A DNA stretch of 64,000 nucleotides from Cyprinodon diabolis (lineage: Eukaryota; Chordata; Actinopteri; Cyprinodontiformes; Cyprinodontidae), in contig CM060072.1 in NCBI GenBank assembly GCA_030533445.1, positions 14,482,375-14,546,374 of the forward strand. The letters are read 5' to 3'. Positions within the stretch are counted from its first letter, which is position 1. Each line of letters starts with the position of its first letter. The translations under genes were made by a program, and so were the position numbers. Shown here piece after piece: positions 23,670 through 35,339 of the stretch. The notes under the pieces were generated by a model. It saw only the letters and a program-made list of their open reading frames with translations. It was not told where the DNA came from and ran no database searches.

Positions 23670-24769
23670 AATATGCTTTTTTTGTTGGTTTTGTTAACCC
23701 AAAAGAAGTCTAATCGTGTGTAAAGAAACCTTTATATTTATTAATCTGTGACTATTCTGAAAATGTTAGAGCAATGTGAAATAATAGAGAGCTTTCCCCG
23801 AATGAACCCAAAAACAGCTGAGTTGGAAGTTCAGTTAAGTGTTAGACAGCAGGGAGCAGCCCATCCGCTCACTGCAGCTCAACTATCAGCTCCGAGTCTT
23901 CTGGGAAGTGTTGGAGCCATCATCCGACGGAAGAGACTAAATGTAGTTAAAACGCCTGCAGCTTTGGATCAAGAGGTCCTGACAGTGAAAAGAGATGAAT
24001 CCTCTTCTGGGGTTGTTGGTCAACTCTGATTTCTATCTGTTTGGCATTGATGAAAATCTGTTTCCTCTGGTGGCCTGTTCTCGTTTTGTCCTCATGTCTT
24101 TTTTTTGTTTTATTTTTTAAAGTCTTGAGAAAATAAATCATTGGCCCACAGCATTTAGATTTCCAGTTTCTTTATGGATACTTTAAGGCATGTGGAAGAG
24201 TTAAGATACCCCACAGCAGCCTTTTCCAAACAGATTGGAAAAATAATATATATATATATATATTTTTGTAAAATATAAAGTTTCTGTTAAGGAATGAATG
24301 AGAAGATGTATCTTTATTCTGCTTTAGCACCCTAGCATCAGGCTTATCTCATCCAATGCACATCAGAGCATAAATCAGTGTTTCAAATATGGTTTGCTCT
24401 GTTTTAACCCTAAAACAATCAAGGCTGATTGTTTAAATATTAACATATGCATGTGTGACCCAGGCAAATTAGAAGATGAAACAAAATCAGCAATATACTG
24501 GGAGAAAGATATGCTAATGTAATTCCTTACAACCTGCAATGTGCTGACAATCCCTTTCATGCCCAAGACTGTGGCATTGGTACCATGTCAACATGTATTT
24601 GGATGGATAAAACTAGACATATGGTCTATTTAGCAATGCTAGTTTTGTGAGAAAAAAACAAAAAAACTTCTTGCAAATGTATGTTTTCTTGCATCTGGGA
24701 ACAAAAGCACACCTTTGCAAAAAGTGTCGTTGCCCGTTGGCGTCAAATGGTCTATAGTTTCACAGCCTA
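23670..24769. other. Gene-free AT-rich DNA
   Basis: No exon or repeat family is recognised apart from a short (TA)n run near 24246-24262. Confidence 0.45.
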
Positions 24770-25229
24770 GTGTGAGGCAACCAGGTGAGGATAAGTGCCT
24801 CCAAATCTGAGTCCGTGGTATTGAGCCGGGGAAGGGTAGAGTGTCCTAGGAAGTCCTACCCCAAGTGGAGGAGTTTAATTATCTCAGGGTCTTGTTCACA
24901 AATGAGGGAAAGATGGAGTGAGAGATCAATTGGCGAATTTGTAATTTATTTACAGTGAAACAGTCACTGCAGAAGGTCTATGTTTTCACTTGGTTCAGGT
25001 CTGTCGCGGTAAAGAGAGAGCTGAGTCAAAAGGTGATGCTCTGGATCTACCACTCGTTCAATGCTCCTATCTTCATCTCATGTTCATGAGCTTTGAGTAA
25101 TGACTGAAAGACTGAGAGCCCGGTTACAAGCGGCAGAAATTAGTTTTCTCTGAAGGGCTCTCCCTTAAAGATAGGGTTAAGAGCTCAGTCATCTGAAGGG
25201 GAGTTGGAGAAGAGCTGCTGCTTCTCCAC
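24770..25229 (+). mobile_element. Rex3/RTE-type LINE fragment
   Basis: The sequence matches the 3' part of the Rex3 (RTE clade) open frame of teleosts: CCCCAAGTGGAGGAGTTTAA, TCTCAGGGTCTTGTTCAC, AAGAGAGAGCTGAGTC, and GGCTCTCCCTTAAAGATAGG. Stops and indels break the frame, so it is inactive. The start is truncated and the right side runs directly into the TGGA microsatellite. Confidence 0.8.
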
Positions 25230-25286
25230 ATGGATGGATGGATGGATGGATGGATGGATGGATGGATGGATGGATGGATGGATGGT
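25230..25286. repeat. (TGGA)n microsatellite
   Basis: About 14 uninterrupted copies of TGGA. It abuts the Rex3 fragment and may have grown from that element's simple 3' tail. Confidence 0.95.
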
Positions 25287-26394
25287 CTGTCTTTTGAAAC
25301 AGAATAAATAATAAATGTAACAAACTGCAGCACTGATGACTATAAAGGTTCCCGTTTTCCAAGGAGAGGCAATGTTTCTGTTATGCAGTGCTAAAGTGCG
25401 TTATCATATGTTTTATAATGAAATAACTAACTTCTTTGTATTTTGCATCTAGGTTTCACTGTTTATTGTTGCTATAAAAGGTTATGACTGTATTTTTAAG
25501 TTTTAGTTTAAGTTTAGTTTAAGATTTTTATAGTTGAATTAGATTTTTATAGTTTTTACAATTGAATTACTTTCTTTTAAGGAGACAATGAAAAAATAAG
25601 ACCAGACAGATTATGTTCACATATTAATGTTCAATCTGTCGTGGTTTCAGAGACATATAATGAGCCCTCTGACAGAACAAGCTGCATCCAGCTCACATTT
25701 TAGATGACTCACTTGGACAGACTGGGAGAGAGCAAGCCGTCCTACACAGGCCAGGACAGCTGACAGCTGGGTTCACTGAGGGTCAGAGGTCATGGATTGG
25801 CAGCGGTGGGGGAGTAAAGTGGAATCTAAAACAACAGGAAGGAACGCACACATTTCCGAGAGAGGAGTCGGGCGTGGGCCTCCGGATCTTTCTCCCGTTC
25901 TCATGTGACGTATAGCTGACTAATGCTTCGTATGTGCACCCTAGCAGCTTTCACAGGGTTTGCTTGTATTAGTTGCGCAGATCAGACATAAATCTGTTTG
26001 TGCAGCATCAATGTGAAAAAATAAATAAAAATCCCACGCCTGGTCTTCTTACAGGGGATATTTGTTTAGGAATTAAATTGGCCCAATTTAATTTTTACAC
26101 CCATCAGGGATGTGAGCTGATCTCCCTCCTCAAAGTGAGGAAGATGCTGCACCGGGTATTAAACTCTAATCAAACCATAAATGTGTAAAACCCTGTCCCA
26201 CAGCTCTAATCAAACTTAGTTGAGCATTGTGAGCAGCCATTAATGCAGAGGCCGGTATAAAACACCAACAGACCGGCGTTAAACAAAGTAGTTATATATG
26301 CTTGCTCGCTCCTCAGACAAACCCGATAAGTTCAGAACCATAAAACATAACGGTGTTGTGGAGACTGAAGGCTGACTCTCAGTCAGTTGAGGAT
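25287..26394. other. Gene-free DNA
   Basis: No exon or repeat family is recognised. Positions 25660-25930 are less AT-rich than their surroundings, without identifiable motifs. Confidence 0.4.
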
Positions 26395-27250
26395 TGGTAC
26401 CTCTTCAAGACTCTTTTCTTGTCCATTGTACTTGATCCGTAGGACGGCCAGATACAGCATGGCGAAGACGGTCCCTCTCTTTCAGCTGTTGCCTCACTGG
26501 GAAAAATTACTGTTGCTTACGTTGAACGGCTGCGGAGAAATTCTCAAATATCATGATTTTGGCACCGGTATACATCAGGGTCTGTGCTTTATGTGCCGCC
26601 TGCATGAAACTTTGTCTTGGAAGTTGTGGAGCTTTATGATAACAGCCCGGGGCCGCTGGTCGGGGAAGGCCGGCGTCCGAGAGCGCGGTGGCAGCGATCC
26701 AGTTTAACGGATCCCCCTTTGAAGCTGGTTTTCAGGATCTCCGGTAGACAGGCCTTAACGAAAGCAACCGGGTCAGTACCCTCGCTAGCTTCAGGGAGCC
26801 CGATGATACATATGTTGCACCTCCGACTCCTGTTTTGTAACTCATTGGTCTTCTCCATAGCCGCGTCCAGCTTCCACTCGAAGTCGGAAAGTTAGTGGTG
26901 CTCGTAATGCGGTCTTCAGCCTCTGTAAAGCGGGCATCCAGCGCTGTGATTTTAGACGAACATTCCTCAAGTTTATTCAGAACCGGGTCTATGTTCTTGT
27001 CAAAGGAAGCCTCGACAGCTTTAAGCATTTCAGCAGTTATTCTTCCCACCAAACTGTCTAGTCAACATGACCCAGAAGCGGTCGCGTGTCGTCCTCCATG
27101 TTAGCTTGGCTGCTAGATAGCGAGTTTGGTGACTGAACACCTAATACAGGGGTTTCGTGAGCAGGTTAAGTATGTTTTGCCTAGAAGGCGCTCTCTTAGG
27201 TCTAGGCATGGAAGATCGTCCGCTGAAAACACCATGTTCCGCAGAAAAAT
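26395..27250 (-). pseudogene. L1/Tx1-type LINE ORF1 relic
   Basis: On the minus strand, from about 27110 down, a start (MEDDTRPLLGH, quickly followed by a stop) leads to a coiled-coil-like stretch (VLNKLEECSSKITALDARFT) and then the conserved RRM-type part NRSRRCNICIIGLPEASEG with DRCHRALGRRP. Further down, AMLYLAVLRIKYNGQEKS resembles the C-terminal domain. This order, coiled coil then RRM then C-terminal domain, is that of L1/Tx1 ORF1 RNA-binding proteins. The pieces fall in several frames with stops, so it is dead. No ORF2 (endonuclease/reverse transcriptase) is attached. Confidence 0.75.
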
Positions 27251-27385
27251 AGTCAGAATGATACCTAGCTGCGGGAGCACAAGCAATGAGCTGCCTACTC
27301 CACCATTTGCGTCATGTGACCCCCCCTACTTCTATCTTGTTACTGGTAAACCATGTGGTAAAAAGTTTGGACACCTGTGGTTTAG

Positions 27386-28008
27386 ATAAGCTCACTGGCA
27401 CAGTGGGTAGCACTGCTGCTTTGAAGGTTCTGGGTTCGATTCCCGGCACAGGGTCTTTCTGCATGGAGTTTGCATGTTCTCCATGAGCAGGCGTGGGTTC
27501 TCTCTGGTTACTTCCAGATTCAGTACATTCAGTACATAGATCCCTGGATAGTGCTTTGAGTGTTGACCTCCCAAAAGCTGAAGGGATAGGAACTAGGAAA
27601 CAGGAGGTCGGAGCTACAATTTGAGGTATTCGGAAAGAGTCTTTAACCTAATAATTTTTTTTGCACACTTGAATCACATTAATTGCTCGGTCTAACAAAC
27701 TGTATTCTTATATTTTATATTTATTTAGTAGTTTGCATGTCCTCCCTGGGCGTGCATTGATTCTCTCCAGGTACTCTGGCTTTCTCCCACAGTCCAAAAA
27801 CATGGCTGGTAGATTAATTGGCTTCTCTAAAGTCTCCCTAAGTGTGTGTACGAATTATTGTTTGTCCTGTTTGTCTGTGCTGCCCTGCGATGGACTGGCA
27901 ACCTGTCCAGGGTGTACCCCGCCTCTCGCCCATAGACAGCTGGAGATAGGCACCAGCACCCCTCGTGACCCCACTTGGGATAAGTGTGTTAGAAAATGGA
28001 TGGATGGT
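27386..28008 (+). repeat. (ATGG)n-tailed dispersed repeat, interrupted copy
   Basis: The left part (27386-27520) has the B-box-like GGTTCTGGGTTCGATTCCCG and the GTTTGCATGTTCTCC phrase. The right part (27731-28008) restarts at GTTTGCATGTCCTCC and runs to the TGGATGG tail. The 210 bp between them are foreign and include the 76-bp unit described next. The shared GTTTGCATG phrase at both junctions may reflect a duplication or two separate partial copies. The family is common in teleosts. I describe it as SINE-like because of the tRNA B-box match. Confidence 0.75.
27541..27616 (+). repeat. 76-bp dispersed unit, copy A
   Basis: This unit (starting TCCCTGGATAGTGCTTTGAG) recurs at 34323-34398 with only three differences. 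It contains the inverted pair GACCTCC and GGAGGTC 37 bp apart. I do not recognise the family. Confidence 0.8.
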
Positions 28009-28994
28009 AATATTTTGGACCGTTCATGTGGAATCCCACGTATTCAGATTAAAACATCACTCAGCATACTACAGACCATCATCCAGTTTATCAGTCTGAA
28101 AAGTTTGTATTTCATTTAAGCTTTGTCCAGGCTAATAAAAGCTGATAAAAACAGTATGGAAAAATATTTACATGAGCAGCCCTGTCCCACTACCTTTAAA
28201 CTATATTCATCCATCCTGTCAGAGTCTCTGGTCCATTCATTCATTCATAACTTCTAATCTTGTCCAATCAACTGAACCTATAACACAAGTTGACTCTTTA
28301 ATCTGTAGAAGCACAATGAAACCGCGTGCACCTCAGTTAGGTTTGGAACTTTATGAAAAAGGCTTGGAATACTTTTGGAAATGTGATTTCTTCATTTGCT
28401 ATTCCTGCTAAAACATGCAGAGCAGAGATACTTTGCTGATGCACTTTTCAGTCTGAGGCTTTGATAACATTGACTTTAAAAACACAATTCCCTCCTCCTG
28501 TGTTACTTATTTAATATCAACATCTTGGACATGCATGTAATCTTTTTTTATAATTTTACACTTTTTAATTCTATTACATTAATAATATAAATAGCAATTA
28601 ATTAATAAGCATATCTCTATTAGTGGTGTTCATTTATAGTAGAGTTTGTCAGATTGATCATACCTTTGCTGTTCTCCAGCATTTTCCTGATCATAACTGT
28701 TATGCTGCCGCCCCCTGCTGGACATATAACACCTGTACAAAACAACTTTTGGAAAGTGAGAGAATGAATGAGTCTCTTTAGAATTTAACATATATAGCAT
28801 AAAAATGATTCAATAACAGAGCACATTAGAAGTGGGTACAGTAGGCAAAACTGGTCGTTTTGTTATTTTGGATTAGAATTGTTTTTTACCTAGGCTAAAC
28901 AGAATGTGTTAAGTTTTCATCATTATTTTGCAGATAAAATTCTGTCTTTTTTAAGCTTCTTTCAAATGACCTCTTAAGGGTTATGTCACACATA
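28009..28994. other. Gene-free DNA
   Basis: No exon or mobile element is recognised. It contains a CTCF-like motif at 28708-28721. Confidence 0.45.
28708..28721 (-). promoter_or_regulatory. CTCF-like core motif
   Basis: The minus strand reads CCAGCAGGGGGCGG, matching the vertebrate CTCF core at 13 of 14 positions. It is not within a repeat that I recognise. Real binding would need experimental support. Confidence 0.4.
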
Positions 28995-29560
28995 AGCAGA
29001 GGTGGGTACAGTACCACAAAATTGTACTCAAGTAAAGGTCACTACTTCATCATATTTTTACTTTAAGTAAAACTAAAAAGTATCCGTTAAGGAAAAATAT
29101 TCAAATAAAGGTAAAAAAATATATATATATATATATTTAGTTAAATTGCTACTCAAGTATGGAAAACTGATCTACTGAACACCCATGACATTAACTATGT
29201 AATGTTTTTGAGTAAAAAAGTCAAGGTTAAATTACAATACACTGTTCAATGTATTTTCACTCAGATTCCAGCAGACTCAGCCAATGAAAATATAATTTAA
29301 GCAATATGTTTTTAGAAGAAAAAAGAGAAAGTATCTCTCAGTGGTGCATATTTGTTTAAAACAAGCTTGTTTTTGAAAAGTGAAGTTACCCATAATGGAT
29401 GGAGTAGCCAGAAATGTTAGAATAGTGATACTTTTTCATATAGTTACTCAAGTAAACATAATAAAGGATAATGCTGTAAAATTGCTCTTAAAGGTACTTT
29501 TTATTTTTAAAAACTGAATCAAGTAAATGTAACTGAGTAAATATAACTAGTTAGTTGTGC
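28995..29560. mobile_element. CAGAGGTGGGTAC-family MITE, second copy
   Basis: It starts GCAGAGGTGGGTACAGTACC followed by TTGTACTCAAGTAAAGG and ends near ACTAGTTAGTTGTGCC, where the right end (expected ACCCGCCTCTG) has decayed. The same ends bound the element at 19850-22008. It carries a short (TA)n run at about 29118 and no coding region. Confidence 0.6.
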
Positions 29561-31354
29561 CTTCACATTTTACACATGTGAAAATGACTGCAAGAACATT
29601 CACAATGGTACACGTCATTCACCCTGAGTCAAACCCAGACACTAGAGATGTGGAGCCTCATGCACAACCTAAAATAATTTTTTTTTTTTTGTTTAAAGCA
29701 GTGAGTTTGTGGTTTTAGCACTTAGAGTGTCTGTAGAGGCAGAAGAGTCCCAAATATAAGCAAAGTGAATTATGGATAATATCTTCTTTAAATACCAGAG
29801 ATCTTAATTTCTTTTTTTTTTTTTTTACTGAGGTAAAGAAAGGCTGGGGAATGATGTGCCTTTTGCTTTCATTATATAGAAAGGCCAGGTAACATTAGGG
29901 AGAGCCTAATGACATATGGGAGGGGTGGCATCTAGTCAAAATGATTTTATTACTTAATATTTCATTTACAATAAATAACGAAACCTTATTAACACAGTTA
30001 TTTTATTCTTTTATCAAAATAAAAAAATTGGTAAATATCAGATATATACAGCACAAACAGAAAGAGAGAGAGAGAGCGGAGTCAAATATGATTCGAATAG
30101 GGAGGGGCTGCATCCAGCCCACCATCAAGATAGATTTAGGAAATAAGGCAGTCCAAGAAGAATGAATATGTTTTAGTTTACAAATAAAAGAGAGTGATGC
30201 GTTTGCATTTTAGTACTTCACTGAAATATTTCTCTAACTGCTATGTCATAAAACAGTTTAGAAGTGATACCTACATTTAATTTGAATCTTGAAAATTTCT
30301 AACATGAATTATTGTACTTATTCTGGTACTTGCAGTTGTTTGTTTAAATACCTGGCCAAGTTAAGCCACCTGTAGCTGGGGTTTCCTTGTGGTACTGCCC
30401 AGTTTGCCTAGTAGCTAAATCAACCCGTCAGCTGACCTTGAAAACATTATGGGCTCAACTGACTCTACAGATGACATTTTGATGTCTACTTCCTCGATTA
30501 AAACATTATTTTGTGAAAAATTGGTGGGAAATTACAGACTGCTTTTCTTACTTTATACCACTAGGGAAACCCTGTTAAAAAGTTTAATTAAGGTGTAAAA
30601 ACCAAATTTGCTAATTAACACTGCTGGTTTCTCAAAGCACTGTCTGCAGGATATCTTATTATATCTTATATCTTATATGCAGGATATCTTAATATACCAA
30701 AAGTCTCTAACCCAAACAGAGTGGTTAAATGATGTAAATGTTTAGCTGCAGTGATGGTAGTGAGGATTGGTACCTCTTCAGCAGTTACAGAATGTTTGGG
30801 CTGTTGATCAGGAGGTCTCCTGAAAACTTTACTTTTGAAGGTTATTCCAGGAACTGCCCTTTAGGAGGAGAAGCTGGGGCTTTGTGAATAGTGCAAATCA
30901 GTAAGGACTCTTAGGTCAAATCGGAAGAGCGTCATTGGTTGCCATGATAAGTGCTCTCTGAATAGTGCTGGCATTAATGAAGGGGGTAAGAAGAGTAAGT
31001 AGGATGTTTCCTACTTATAGTTAATTTAGTATAGGGCTGTTCTGAAGTTCCTATCCACCATATATACGCTATTTCCCACAATCCTTTGCGATATAAGACA
31101 TATTAAGCACAGCCCACCTCAGCAAAAGAAGAATACATTATTTCATGACAGGTCCATACACGTGCAAATGTATATGGAAAGCCAAATGGTTAAATTACTT
31201 GTGATTTCTGAAACACTGACAACACCTGTGTTTTGCATGCTGTTTGCGCGTTGTTAACTAGTTGTCTACGCCTTTCAATCTGTCACACGTAGTTGATGCA
31301 TTAAGAACGCGTTAACATGTCAAATTCATGTCAAATACGCATTGATTTTTTGTA
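29561..31354. other. Gene-free AT-rich DNA
   Basis: No exon or repeat family is recognised. Short local duplications of ATATCTTAT occur at 30650-30690. Confidence 0.45.
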
Positions 31355-33200
31355 AATATAATAATAATAATAATAATACATTTTAATTAACAGTGCCTTT
31401 CTTGACACTCAATGTCACTTTACAAATAATACAAAAAATAAATAAAAAGAGATGAAAACACAAAATACAGATACAGGAACATAAAAAACAAAAAACAATC
31501 ATGGATAGGGAAAAGAGCAGTATATTCACAGATAAGCGAGCTAGAACAGATGAGTTTTGAGTCTGGCTTTGAATAAGGGGAGAGAGTCAATACTGCGGAG
31601 GTCGGGAGGAAGTGAGTTCCAGAGCTGGGGTGCAGAGCGGCTGAAGGCTCTGCTCCCCATGGTGACAAGTCGAGCTGGGGGTACAGTGAGGTGGATGGAG
31701 GAGGAGGATCTAAGGGAGCGGGAGGAGGTGGCAATGTGAAGGAGGTCTGACAGATATGGAGGAGCAAGGTTATGGATGGCTTTGAAAGTATAGAGAAGGA
31801 GTTTAAATTGAATTCTGAATTGAACTGGGAGCCAATGGAGTTGGTGAAGAACAGGGGAAATATGATGGAAGGAGGGGGTTCTGGTGATGACACGAGCAGC
31901 TGAGTTCTGAAGAAGTTGAAGTTTATGGAGAGATTTATGAGGGAGGCCAAAAAGAAGAGAATTGCAATAATCAATACGGGAGGTGATGAGGCTGTGGATC
32001 AGGACAGAGGCAGTATGAGTGGTGAGGGAGGAACAGAGATGGTTAATGTTGCGAAGGTGGAAGTATGCAGAACTGGTAATTTTGTTTATGTGAGACTGAA
32101 AGGAGAGGGAGGAGTCGAGGATGACACCCAGACTCTTGACCTGAGGGGAGGGGGAGACTAAGGAGTTGTCAATGGGTAGTGAGAAACTTTTGATTTTTGA
32201 TAGGGTGGATTTAGTGGCAACGAGGAGGAGTTCTGTTTTATCACTGTTTAGTTTAAGGAAGTTTGAGGTGAACCAGTCTTTAATTTCAAGTAGGCAGTTA
32301 GTAAGGGACAAGGGGGGGAGTGAGGAAGTGGGTTTACTGGATGAAGAAAGCTGGGTGTCATCCGCATAACAGTGAAAGTGAATGTTGAATTTCCGGAAAA
32401 TACTGCCAAGGGGAAGAAGGTAAGTGATGAAGAGGAGGGGGCCAAGAACTGAGCCTTGAGGAACGCCAGAAGTGACAGGGGAAGGGTGCGAAGTGAAAGA
32501 TTTGAGCTGAATAAACTGAGTGCGGTCTGAGAGATATGAGCGGAACCAGTCAAGAGGGATGTGAGAGATGCCAAGAGAGGATAGTCTATTGAGGAGAATG
32601 GGATGAGAAATGGTATCAAAGGCTGCACTGAAATCAAGAAGGATGAGAATGGAGAGGAGTCCAGAGTCAGCAGCTATAAGGAGATCGTTTGTGATTTTTA
32701 TTAGGGCAGTTTCAGTGCTATGAGAGGGGCGAAAACCAGACTGGAAAGGCTCGTAAAGACTGTTGAGGGTAAGAAAGGTGTGGAGTTGAGCAGACACAAT
32801 TTTTTCAAGTATTTTAGAGATAAAGGGAAGATTAGAAATGGGACGAAGATTATTAAAGTTAGCGGGATCAGAACCAGGTTTTTTCAGAATCGGGGAGACA
32901 GATGCAGTTTTGAAAAGTGAAGGAACAATACCAGAGGAGAGTGAGGAATGAATAATGGAAGTAATGAAGGGGAGGAGGGAGGTAAGACAGGTTTTGACCA
33001 GAGCTGTGGGGAGGGGGTCAAGAGAACAGGTAGAGGACTTGGATTTTTGAATGAGGTCAGAAATTTCAGTAGAAGTGGGCAGTAGGAAGGAGGAAAATGA
33101 CTGGCTACAGGGGAGGGGCGGAGGGGAAGTGGGAGGGAAGGCGGTCATTTGTAAATGCTGGTAAATGGAGCAGATTTTTTCATTAAAGAAGGTTAACAAA
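31355..33200 (-). mobile_element. L2-type LINE, 5'-truncated
   Basis: The minus strand carries a reverse transcriptase frame followed by a short 3' UTR that ends in an (ATT)n tail (31357-31378 on the + strand). The 5' half of the element, including the apurinic endonuclease domain, is missing, the usual result of incomplete target-primed reverse transcription. The frame lacks internal stops over about 550 codons, suggesting a young insertion. Confidence 0.88.
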
Positions 33201-33253
33201 GAATTACATGAATATTGATATTTAAATATCATGAAATAATGAATATGAGCCAT
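31541..33253 (-). CDS. LINE reverse transcriptase (L2 clade), partial
   Basis: The 570-codon frame encodes the reverse transcriptase part of a non-LTR retrotransposon, which copies element RNA into DNA at the target site. Visible motifs in order: [20 protein letters not shown] and [24 protein letters not shown] fingers (about residues 100-140), motif A LDFSAAFD (about 207), motif [15 protein letters not shown] (about 262), catalytic motif C YADD (about 294), and the thumb/C-terminal region ending [20 protein letters not shown], typical of L2/CR1 elements. The first ~20 residues probably come from flanking DNA, since the element is truncated there. No endonuclease domain is attached, so it is unlikely to move by itself. 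The frame stops shortly after LKTHLF, a few residues before the usual end. Confidence 0.88.
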   Translation of the reverse strand: MAHIHYFMIFKYQYSCNSLLTFFNEKICSIYQHLQMTAFPPTSPPPLPCSQSFSSFLLPTSTEISDLIQKSKSSTCSLDPLPTALVKTCLTSLLPFITSIIHSSLSSGIVPSLFKTASVSPILKKPGSDPANFNNLRPISNLPFISKILEKIVSAQLHTFLTLNSLYEPFQSGFRPSHSTETALIKITNDLLIAADSGLLSILILLDFSAAFDTISHPILLNRLSSLGISHIPLDWFRSYLSDRTQFIQLKSFTSHPSPVTSGVPQGSVLGPLLFITYLLPLGSIFRKFNIHFHCYADDTQLSSSSKPTSSLPPLSLTNCLLEIKDWFTSNFLKLNSDKTELLLVATKSTLSKIKSFSLPIDNSLVSPSPQVKSLGVILDSSLSFQSHINKITSSAYFHLRNINHLCSSLTTHTASVLIHSLITSRIDYCNSLLFGLPHKSLHKLQLLQNSAARVITRTPSFHHISPVLHQLHWLPVQFRIQFKLLLYTFKAIHNLAPPYLSDLLHIATSSRSLRSSSSIHLTVPPARLVTMGSRAFSRSAPQLWNSLPPDLRSIDSLPLFKARLKTHLF

Positions 33254-33369
33254 TCAGCCACTTGTCCAATTTCAGCTGGTGCTTGTTGCTTATTTCCCAT
33301 TGATTGCTGAGTAGTAGAGTGTGGCAGGTTGTTTTGACATTTATTAGCTTGACTGAATATGCAATCCAG

Positions 33370-34310
33370 ATGCCTCAAATGCATTTCTTTCTATTCAAAA
33401 TGAACATTTCAGATAACTGAAATTTTTACTATTAAAAATTATGTCACGTTTGTCATTCATATGTATTGGGTTTTACTTCTAGATATCTAAAATAAACTTT
33501 CTTCCTCTATAAATTAATTTTGACGAGGATGAACTCTAAATGCAGATCTCCATAATAGAGTTATTGCTAGTCATAATGACGATTTCAGATAAATGAAAAA
33601 ATGTATATAACTTTACAGGTTTTTTAAAAATCCAATTCTTGACATCAAATATATATTTCTGCTTGTAGAAATTTCATAACAGATAACTACTTATTTTATG
33701 ACTAGTTAAATTCCTGATATCTCAATTTTAATAATGCCTATTCAAAATGCATTTTGAATACTTGCAAAAGAATAATGAAGCTCTGTTTTAACATAAAATA
33801 GGCAGACTATAATTTCTATTATAGATAGCATTAAAGCATTCTACCTAGTCATAAATAACAATATTCCTAGTCAGAATTTTATTATAGATATCACAAATTT
33901 CATTTCTACCTGTAGAATTAAATTTTAAGTACTTCAAAATCAAATTTGTACTAGTAAGAAGTAGATTTCAGATGTCTAAATATTCTTACTCATTTTAAGT
34001 GGCTATTTTAACATATATTTGCTTCAGATTCAGATATCTTTAATACTTATACTCTTGATATCTGAAGCAAAAATTATGACCAGTAAAAATTGGATTACGG
34101 AGATCTGAAATTCCTTTTTAGATATCCAGAATGTTTATTTTAGATAGGAGTAATGTGATTTCAGATATATGAAAGTAATGGCCCAATACACATGAATGGG
34201 GAAAAGCAATGTCATTTGTACTCGTAAGAATTACATTGAAGATACCTGAAATGCCTTTTTTGACTAGGAAGTCTTGTTTTTAGCATAATGTCCTTAAGAC
34301 TGAAGGCTTT
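33370..34310. repeat. Degenerate array built on an AGATATCT-type core
   Basis: Short related units recur on both strands: palindromic cores such as AGATATCT, TTCAGATATCTG-like, GATATCTGAAGC, GAGATCTGAAATTCC and AGATACCTGAAATG, spaced mostly by AATTATGACTAGTA-like linkers. The unit seems to be about 30-36 bp and strongly diverged. The array is bounded by CCCATTGATTG on the left and CACATGAATGGGG on the right, which may be the ends of a DNA transposon that carries the array. No coding region. Confidence 0.6.
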
Positions 34311-34322
34311 CCAGATTGTAGC

Positions 34323-34398
34323 TCCCTAGATAGTGCTTTGAGTGTTGACCTCCCAAAAGCTGAAGGGATAGGAACTAGGAAACAAAAGGTCGGAGCTA
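34323..34398 (+). repeat. 76-bp dispersed unit, copy B
   Basis: It matches 27541-27616 at 73 of 76 positions in the same orientation. Two of the three differences fall in the right half of the GACCTCC/GGAGGTC inverted pair and break it. It lies at the right edge of the AGATATCT array. Confidence 0.8.
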
Positions 34399-34479
34399 GA
34401 AATCATCTTCCTGTATACTAAATCCAATTGGATTCATTATAGGAAAATGATCACTTCATATAGTTGTATTTTTTATTAA

Positions 34480-34790
34480 CATTCCAAAAACTCAATCCTG
34501 CCAGCGAGTCAGAAGCTAATGTCAGATCAATAGTAGATTCTGTTCCAGTCCCTGATATTTAATGTTGTTCCTCCTCCATTATTAATGCACACTAGCTTTT
34601 TAGATTCCATTAATTCCTCAATAATCAGCCCATTTTTATCAGTCTTATAATCCCATATTTGACTATGGGTATTGGAATCTCCACACCATATTATTTTTCC
34701 ATCGAAATGTTTTATTATTTCCTCGAATAAGTCTGAAGAAAGTTTGTCAGCTCTGTGCTGCCATAACACAAACAATGTCTTACTACAAGA
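34480..34790 (-). pseudogene. LINE endonuclease-domain relic
   Basis: The minus-strand frame at 34527-34775 contains IIWCGDSNTHSQIW and NGLIIEELMESKKLVCINNG, resembling the GDFNAH and NGR.IEEL segments of the apurinic-like endonuclease domain of I/Jockey-type LINEs. The catalytic GDFNAH motif is altered to GDSNTH. Both sides are truncated and no reverse transcriptase follows, so this is a small dead fragment. Confidence 0.65.
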
Positions 34791-34880
34791 AACCCACTCC
34801 TATGTAATTATAAATATTTATTTCTAAGGCAAGGCAAACATAAATATTGAGACTTTCAGTTCATAGGTGATAATGAATAA

Positions 34881-34997
34881 CATCCATCCATTTTCCATCA
34901 CGTTTTATCCCAGCTGGGGTTGCGAGGGCTGCTGGTGCCTATCGCCAGCTGTCTGGGGTACACCGTGGAAAGGTCACCAGTCCGTCGCAGGGCAATA
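34881..34997 (-). repeat. (ATGG)n-tailed dispersed repeat, truncated copy
   Basis: On the minus strand it contains the GCAGGGCAATAAA-to-CCATCCATCC part of the family (shared CAGCTGTCTGGGGTACACC and CCCAGCTGGGGTTGCGAG). Only the last ~115 bp before the tail remain. Confidence 0.75.
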
Positions 34998-35339
34998 AAT
35001 AACATACATATAGATGACATATTACATTTCTAACAGTAAATTTCTGTAATTATTACACTTTACCTGTAAGGAGTAACTGGTAGATTATTAGCATGATTAA
35101 TGGCTTGAATTAAGCTTTTTTATAGTTAACATCTATTTTGTGTTAAAATATAAAAAAAATTGGTGATGGACTTTTAAAAATGGCTTAAATGCCTATAAAA
35201 ATTTATTTTGCCCCAAATTACTAATTATTAATTATGTAAGGACTGTCGTGTACAGAATGGCTAACACACCACAAGAGAGAGGAAACTGAGCATCTCATAT
35301 TATGATCATGCTACGGATATATTGTGTTAGCTTAAAACT
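34998..35339. other. Gene-free AT-rich DNA
   Basis: No exon or repeat is recognised. Confidence 0.45.

Noticed and set aside
25230..25286. Regular short repeats that might suggest a CRISPR array
   Set aside because: The unit is only 4 bp with no spacers, and the DNA is vertebrate. It is a simple microsatellite.
31420..31974. A 184-codon minus-strand frame overlapping the LINE reverse transcriptase
   Set aside because: It is the alternative frame of the LINE's 3' end, low in complexity and without motifs.
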